NCBI GenBank assembly: GCA_028023455.1
Contig: JAQFVV010001052.1
Span: forward strand, 58,683 to 122,682
Length of the DNA stretch: 64,000 nt
From: Epiperipatus broadwayi
Taxonomy: Eukaryota; Onychophora; Udeonychophora; Euonychophora; Peripatidae
Direction: 5' to 3'
Below, in pieces: positions 60,410-64,000 of the stretch (the stretch's first letter is position 1; each line of letters opens with the position of its first letter). The notes below the pieces were generated by a model, which saw only the letters and a program-made list of their open reading frames with translations, was not told the DNA's origin and did not search any database. Made by a program: the position numbers and the translations under genes.

Positions 60410-60589
60410 TATTGAATGAGTAGGTACTAGATAGAGATTTTATGCACAAACCTTCTGGCATCCACTGATTACTCTTACTTGCATTGAGTGGCACTACTGT
60501 ATGGAGAATTTTTTCTGTTTCAATAATAGTTAAGAGCAAGCATAAGAAATGGTGATTATGTGATGTGTAGGGGTTCTAAATTAATATTA

Positions 60590-63409
60590 ATGATGATTTA
60601 TTTTAAATAGAATCTTGTTTATTGGTCTTTATGATAACAGTTGCAATCTATCTTGCATTGAATATTATTAAATATTTTAATGGTATTATTTAAAAGAGTG
60701 AAACTTATTACTATTTCCCTATGATATTTTGAAAGCATTGATGTAATGGTATATTATGCTTTATTATTATATGTACTTGATTACCTGAAGTGTTTTAAAA
60801 ATGGATTATTTTTGTCTTCATGGCAATAAATATTTGATATAGTATTGTATAGAGGAAGCCTCCTGTTGGTTTATATTTTATTCTATGCTAGGCATATTTT
60901 GTTATGCCACATAAATCACTGTTGATTTCACATATAGAGAGTAATTATATATTATTAAAATACCACAAAATAGCATAATGTCTTGTATGATGTAAGCCAC
61001 CAAGTTTTAAAAACTAGATAATATAATGGGTGAATAAAGATCAGATAAAATGGAATAAATTATTTGTTAAAAATTATTATTTAAAGCATATTTGATGCTA
61101 GCTTAAACAATCTTACTTTAATGTATAATTTATCTCACTACATGTATAGTTTACACTCACATAGTATAATAAATATAATTAAGTTAAATATTAAAGTTTA
61201 TATTCCAAGTCCAAGAATGTATCTAATTGTATTTTATTAATAGTTTTTTTTAAAATTATTATTATTTATTTATTTATAAATAAAGTATATTTATATTTTT
61301 CTTAAATTATTTTGACTGTCGCATTTTATATTTTTGCACTTATCATCTAATTGGTAGTCTATGGTCACATGATATTACTATATTTTACTTGTTAAGATTG
61401 ATATACTGCTTACTAGAAAATAACATTGTTAATATTAGTCACTATTATTTGCATTTATATTTTTAAATGCTAAGGCTAAGTTATTGTAAGATATAGTTTA
61501 GTTACAGTAAAATACTCGTTATTATCCAGCTATGTTGATTATAAGATTTATAATTAAATAATAAAAAATTAAGAATCTTATTTATTATATTTAAATATTT
61601 TAAATCATGAGATAACATTAAACCTGATTTATTTTAATATTTATATGCCCATAATCTGTAGTATTAGGTTATATATAAAGAAATAAATAGAAGGAAGGGT
61701 TGGTTCTCTTGTATTACTAAATAATGTAATAATTATAAATTTTATTAAACGCCCATTATTATATTAAGTAATAATTTACTAAGGCTGTAACCTTAGAAAT
61801 AAGCGTCTGAAAAATACGAAGGTAGGGACCTCTATAGGTCATAAAAACACAAGCTTACGCTATGAAGAAAATAATGTAATATGGATTGTTTTTTTTTTGT
61901 GTGTGTTAACATTATTATAATTATTTTTTGTTTGTTTGTTTTTTTTAATTATAATTAAGATTAATAAAATAAGATTTTTATTTGTATTTAGTCAATAACC
62001 CCTGTTCAATGTTTTTAATCATCTTACTCCATAGTTAATGTGAATAAGATGTGTATTTATTGTAAGATAAGGTATTCATCTTGAGAATTACAGTAATAGT
62101 GCTAGCATATGGGTTAACATGTTTTAGGGAATGTTGGGTGTATCTTTCAATAAGGGTTTTGTAGGGCATCTTCTGATAAAAGTGGCACTTAATGTTTCTA
62201 GGGCTTTATAAAAACCTTTCTTTACCTTGGTTAAGTTTGACTGACCCTTATGGAGATGGTGATCCAAATAGAATGATTATGAAATATACCTTATGGCTGT
62301 CAGTTTAATTGCTTTTTTAACAATATAATTATGTAAATCTCAAAAAATTATACACTTTTCAAAAATATGTAAAAGTACAAAACTTGTACTGTTCAAGTGA
62401 ATATGAAAAGATAAGCATAATATCAAAATAAAATTTAAGAGCACTGAGCTAGCTTTCTTCAGGTGATTCTGATAGTAACCTGCCAAAGCTAGCTCAGTGC
62501 TCTTAAATCCTATTTTGGTGTTTTGCTTATTTTTTCATATTAACTTAAATAGTACAAGTTGTGTAGTTTAACAATATAATTAGTGAAATTAGTTATTTTG
62601 CTCTGCCTGATCATCTAGTTAAGTTACAGGGTTTGAACTCAATAGTGATGGATGGAATAATTTCTGTTACAATATATATATATTATAACGGGACAGCCTA
62701 TTTGATAGCCTTAGTTGAGGCACCAAATATAACGGAACGGCATTTAATCATCCCAGTTGATGTATTAATTGTAATATAATCAATTATATTTAATGTTTAG
62801 AAATCATTAACTTAATGCTTCACAGTTAGGTCTGCCAAATATAACAGAATGGATTATATTTAAAATCTAAGTTGGTCTTGTTAAATATAAAGAGATGATT
62901 AAATTCCTTAGAAAGAGGATACGCATTTCACTACAATCGGACTTTGGGTCTTCAAGTAGAATGCTAGAAATGAATCGATGAAATACTAAGTCCATGATTA
63001 TATATATCTTTATTATGCTAGCTCAATAATCTTTAAATAAGTTTAAATACAATTTAGACCAGGTCATCCATCTTTCATCCCTCTTTCAGTCACCATTATG
63101 CCACGATATTCAAACTCACGGAGAATTTGCAATTAGCTCTTTTCAGGAATAATTTCAAGACAAGTTATTTCATATGCCTTTATATAAGCATTAATTATAA
63201 CTATTATTCATATGATATTTATAATACTAGCATATATATAATATAATTCAATAATGATTAGACAAAGAGATCACGTTAACAAATCAATATTTAATAAACA
63301 ATAAAAAATATAATAGAATAGATAATAAAATATTAATAAATAAATACGGATGAATTTTATCATTTTAAAAGAATATTAATAAATGATATTTTTTTATTTA
63401 ATACCCTAT
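60590..63409. other. Gene-less AT-rich stretch with one foldback
   Basis: No gene is seen. Contains the inverted repeat at 62381-62560. The segments 61780-61860 and 62690-62960 are less AT-rich but unrecognised. Confidence 0.45.
62381..62560. repeat. Inverted repeat, 75-nt arms
   Basis: AACTTGTACT through AGAGCACTGAGCTAGCTTT (62381-62455) is the imperfect reverse complement of 62485-62560, around a 29-nt centre. The arms carry the word CCTGAAGAAAGCTAGCTC-like at the inner edge (minus strand), reminiscent of PLE ends. It may be a small foldback remnant of a PLE-type end. Confidence 0.7.
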
Positions 63410-63873
63410 GTCTGCCATACATTCCTAATATTGCTAGCAAACTAGTCAAAAAATTGCAGAATGAATTTACAGTGGGTTTTCGAACCCCTCCAAACACCAA
63501 CAGAATTTTGAACAATTCTAAGGACAAAATTGACCTACAATCAACACTACATGTGGTGTACAAGTTGGCATGCCCTCAGGCAAACTGCGGTGCAGTATAC
63601 TATGGTGAGACTCGGGCCACTATAAACAACAGAGTGGCTCAGCATAAATACTTATACAAAAGAGTATTAAGAAGAAACGAAGGCAGCTCAGTATTTGTGG
63701 ACCACCAAAAAGAGGCTAATCATGAATTTGAACCTGCAAATGCTAGGATAATTGCAACTGAAAGAAATGACATCAAAAGGAAGGTTAAAGAAGCATGGTA
63801 TATATCAAGAGATTTGAAAGCAATAAACAGGAGAGACACATGCTTTTCCATTTCAAAGAGATGGACAATATAA
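63410..63873 (+). pseudogene. PLE GIY-YIG endonuclease fragment
   Basis: The frame opens at least from 63454 and runs to a TAA at 63871-63873. It encodes the C-terminal end of a PLE protein: VGFRTPPNTNRIL (linker), then VVYKLACPQANCGAVYYGET with the VY and YYGET halves of the GIY-YIG core, RATINNRVAQHK (Arg and His of the core), and SVFVDHQKEANHEF followed by KEAWYIS, which holds the conserved Glu. Unlike the other PLE copies this stretch is an unbroken frame of about 140 codons. The RT part is missing upstream, so the copy is 5'-truncated. It represents a third PLE lineage in the window. Confidence 0.8.
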
Positions 63874-63933
63874 ATAAGCTTGCATAGATTTGCATAAATT
63901 ACTATGTTAGAAGGCTATGAATATGAGTTGTAA

Positions 63934-63966
63934 GCTCTGAAAGCGCTTAGCCTTAAGAAATATTAA
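63934..63966 (+). other. PLE end motif shared with 15.9 kb
   Basis: GCTCTGAAAGCGCTTAG, then a small hairpin and GAAATATTAATATA, about 60 nt after the PLE stop codon. The same words occur at 15921-15960. ATATTAATAT is self-complementary like helix III of the hammerheads in this window, but the core G8/A9 is not recognisable. Confidence 0.4.
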
Positions 63967-64000
63967 TATAATCGTTGAATTTAATTTCACTATATACGTT

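Larger units (their letters stand above)
59752..60575. mobile_element. HHR-B foldback element with 14-nt TSD
   Basis: This 824-nt insertion lies between exact 14-nt direct repeats (CTAAATTAATATTA at 59738-59751 and 60576-60589). The left 460 nt are an HHR-B unit on the minus strand. The right 360 nt are the inverse, a partial unit on the plus strand, meeting near 60215. It carries a hammerhead-like motif in each half, in opposite orientations. No coding sequence. The long TSD speaks for target-primed retrotransposition rather than cut-and-paste transposition. Confidence 0.85.

Noticed and set aside
59752-60575. MITE or other cut-and-paste transposon
   Set aside because: A 14-nt TSD and tandem unit copies elsewhere fit target-primed insertion better; the inverted ends are partial units.
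61800-61850. Hammerhead candidate near GACCTCTATAGGTC
   Set aside because: A helix-II-like hairpin is present, but CTGANGA and GAAA are not at the required positions.

Overview
The window is very AT-rich (by eye roughly 70-75% A+T) eukaryotic DNA made almost entirely of transposable-element debris. I found no intact host gene. The mix of Penelope-like elements (PLEs) with GIY-YIG endonuclease domains, several LINE lineages, a tRNA-Gly-derived SINE, a TCTA microsatellite and hammerhead-ribozyme tandem repeats suggests an invertebrate animal. The sequence does not let me name the phylum.

Layout: 1-1541 is a tandem array of 430-nt units, each with a hammerhead-type ribozyme, opening with a perfect 160-nt inverted repeat. 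4338-4920 is a foldback element of a second hammerhead-related family. 5856-6605 is a LINE 3' end on the minus strand. 7144-7246 is a tRNA-Gly SINE. 7568-14130 is a PLE with an upstream partial copy (pseudo-LTR), split by a 2.36-kb RTE-type LINE that is flanked by a 12-nt target-site duplication (TSD). 15172-15242 is a second SINE. 16640-18060 is a decayed LINE carrying a 153-nt insert of the second hammerhead family. 23077-23755 is a tandem copy of that family. 24122-28773 is a second PLE with inverted ends, split by a decayed L1/Tx1-like LINE. 31190-31650 is a LINE tail. 33858-34714 is a dimer of 463-470-nt units with the most canonical hammerhead cores in the window (minus strand). 34721-39238 is an LTR-type element with ~2-kb repeats and only ~0.5 kb between them. 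42261-42902 is a decayed dimer of the first hammerhead family. 43180-45218 is a LINE with a twin-priming inversion. 46070-50245 holds two adjacent copies of another LINE. 50541-50853 is the TCTA microsatellite. 53036-59055 is a full-length, multiply broken L1/Tx1-like LINE with a 21-nt TSD. 59752-60575 is a foldback copy of the second hammerhead family with a 14-nt TSD. 63410-63873 is a PLE endonuclease fragment.

The most interesting theme is the set of unrelated-looking short tandem or foldback repeats that share a hammerhead-like core. In each, the helix III sequence is (nearly) self-complementary and has little or no loop, which fits ribozymes acting as dimers. They resemble the small non-autonomous retroelements called retrozymes and the hammerhead motifs of PLEs. 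PLEs in the same window could supply reverse transcriptase and endonuclease; that link is inference. Most coding copies are broken by frameshifts, many of them in A or T homopolymers, so either neutral decay or read/assembly error could be responsible.
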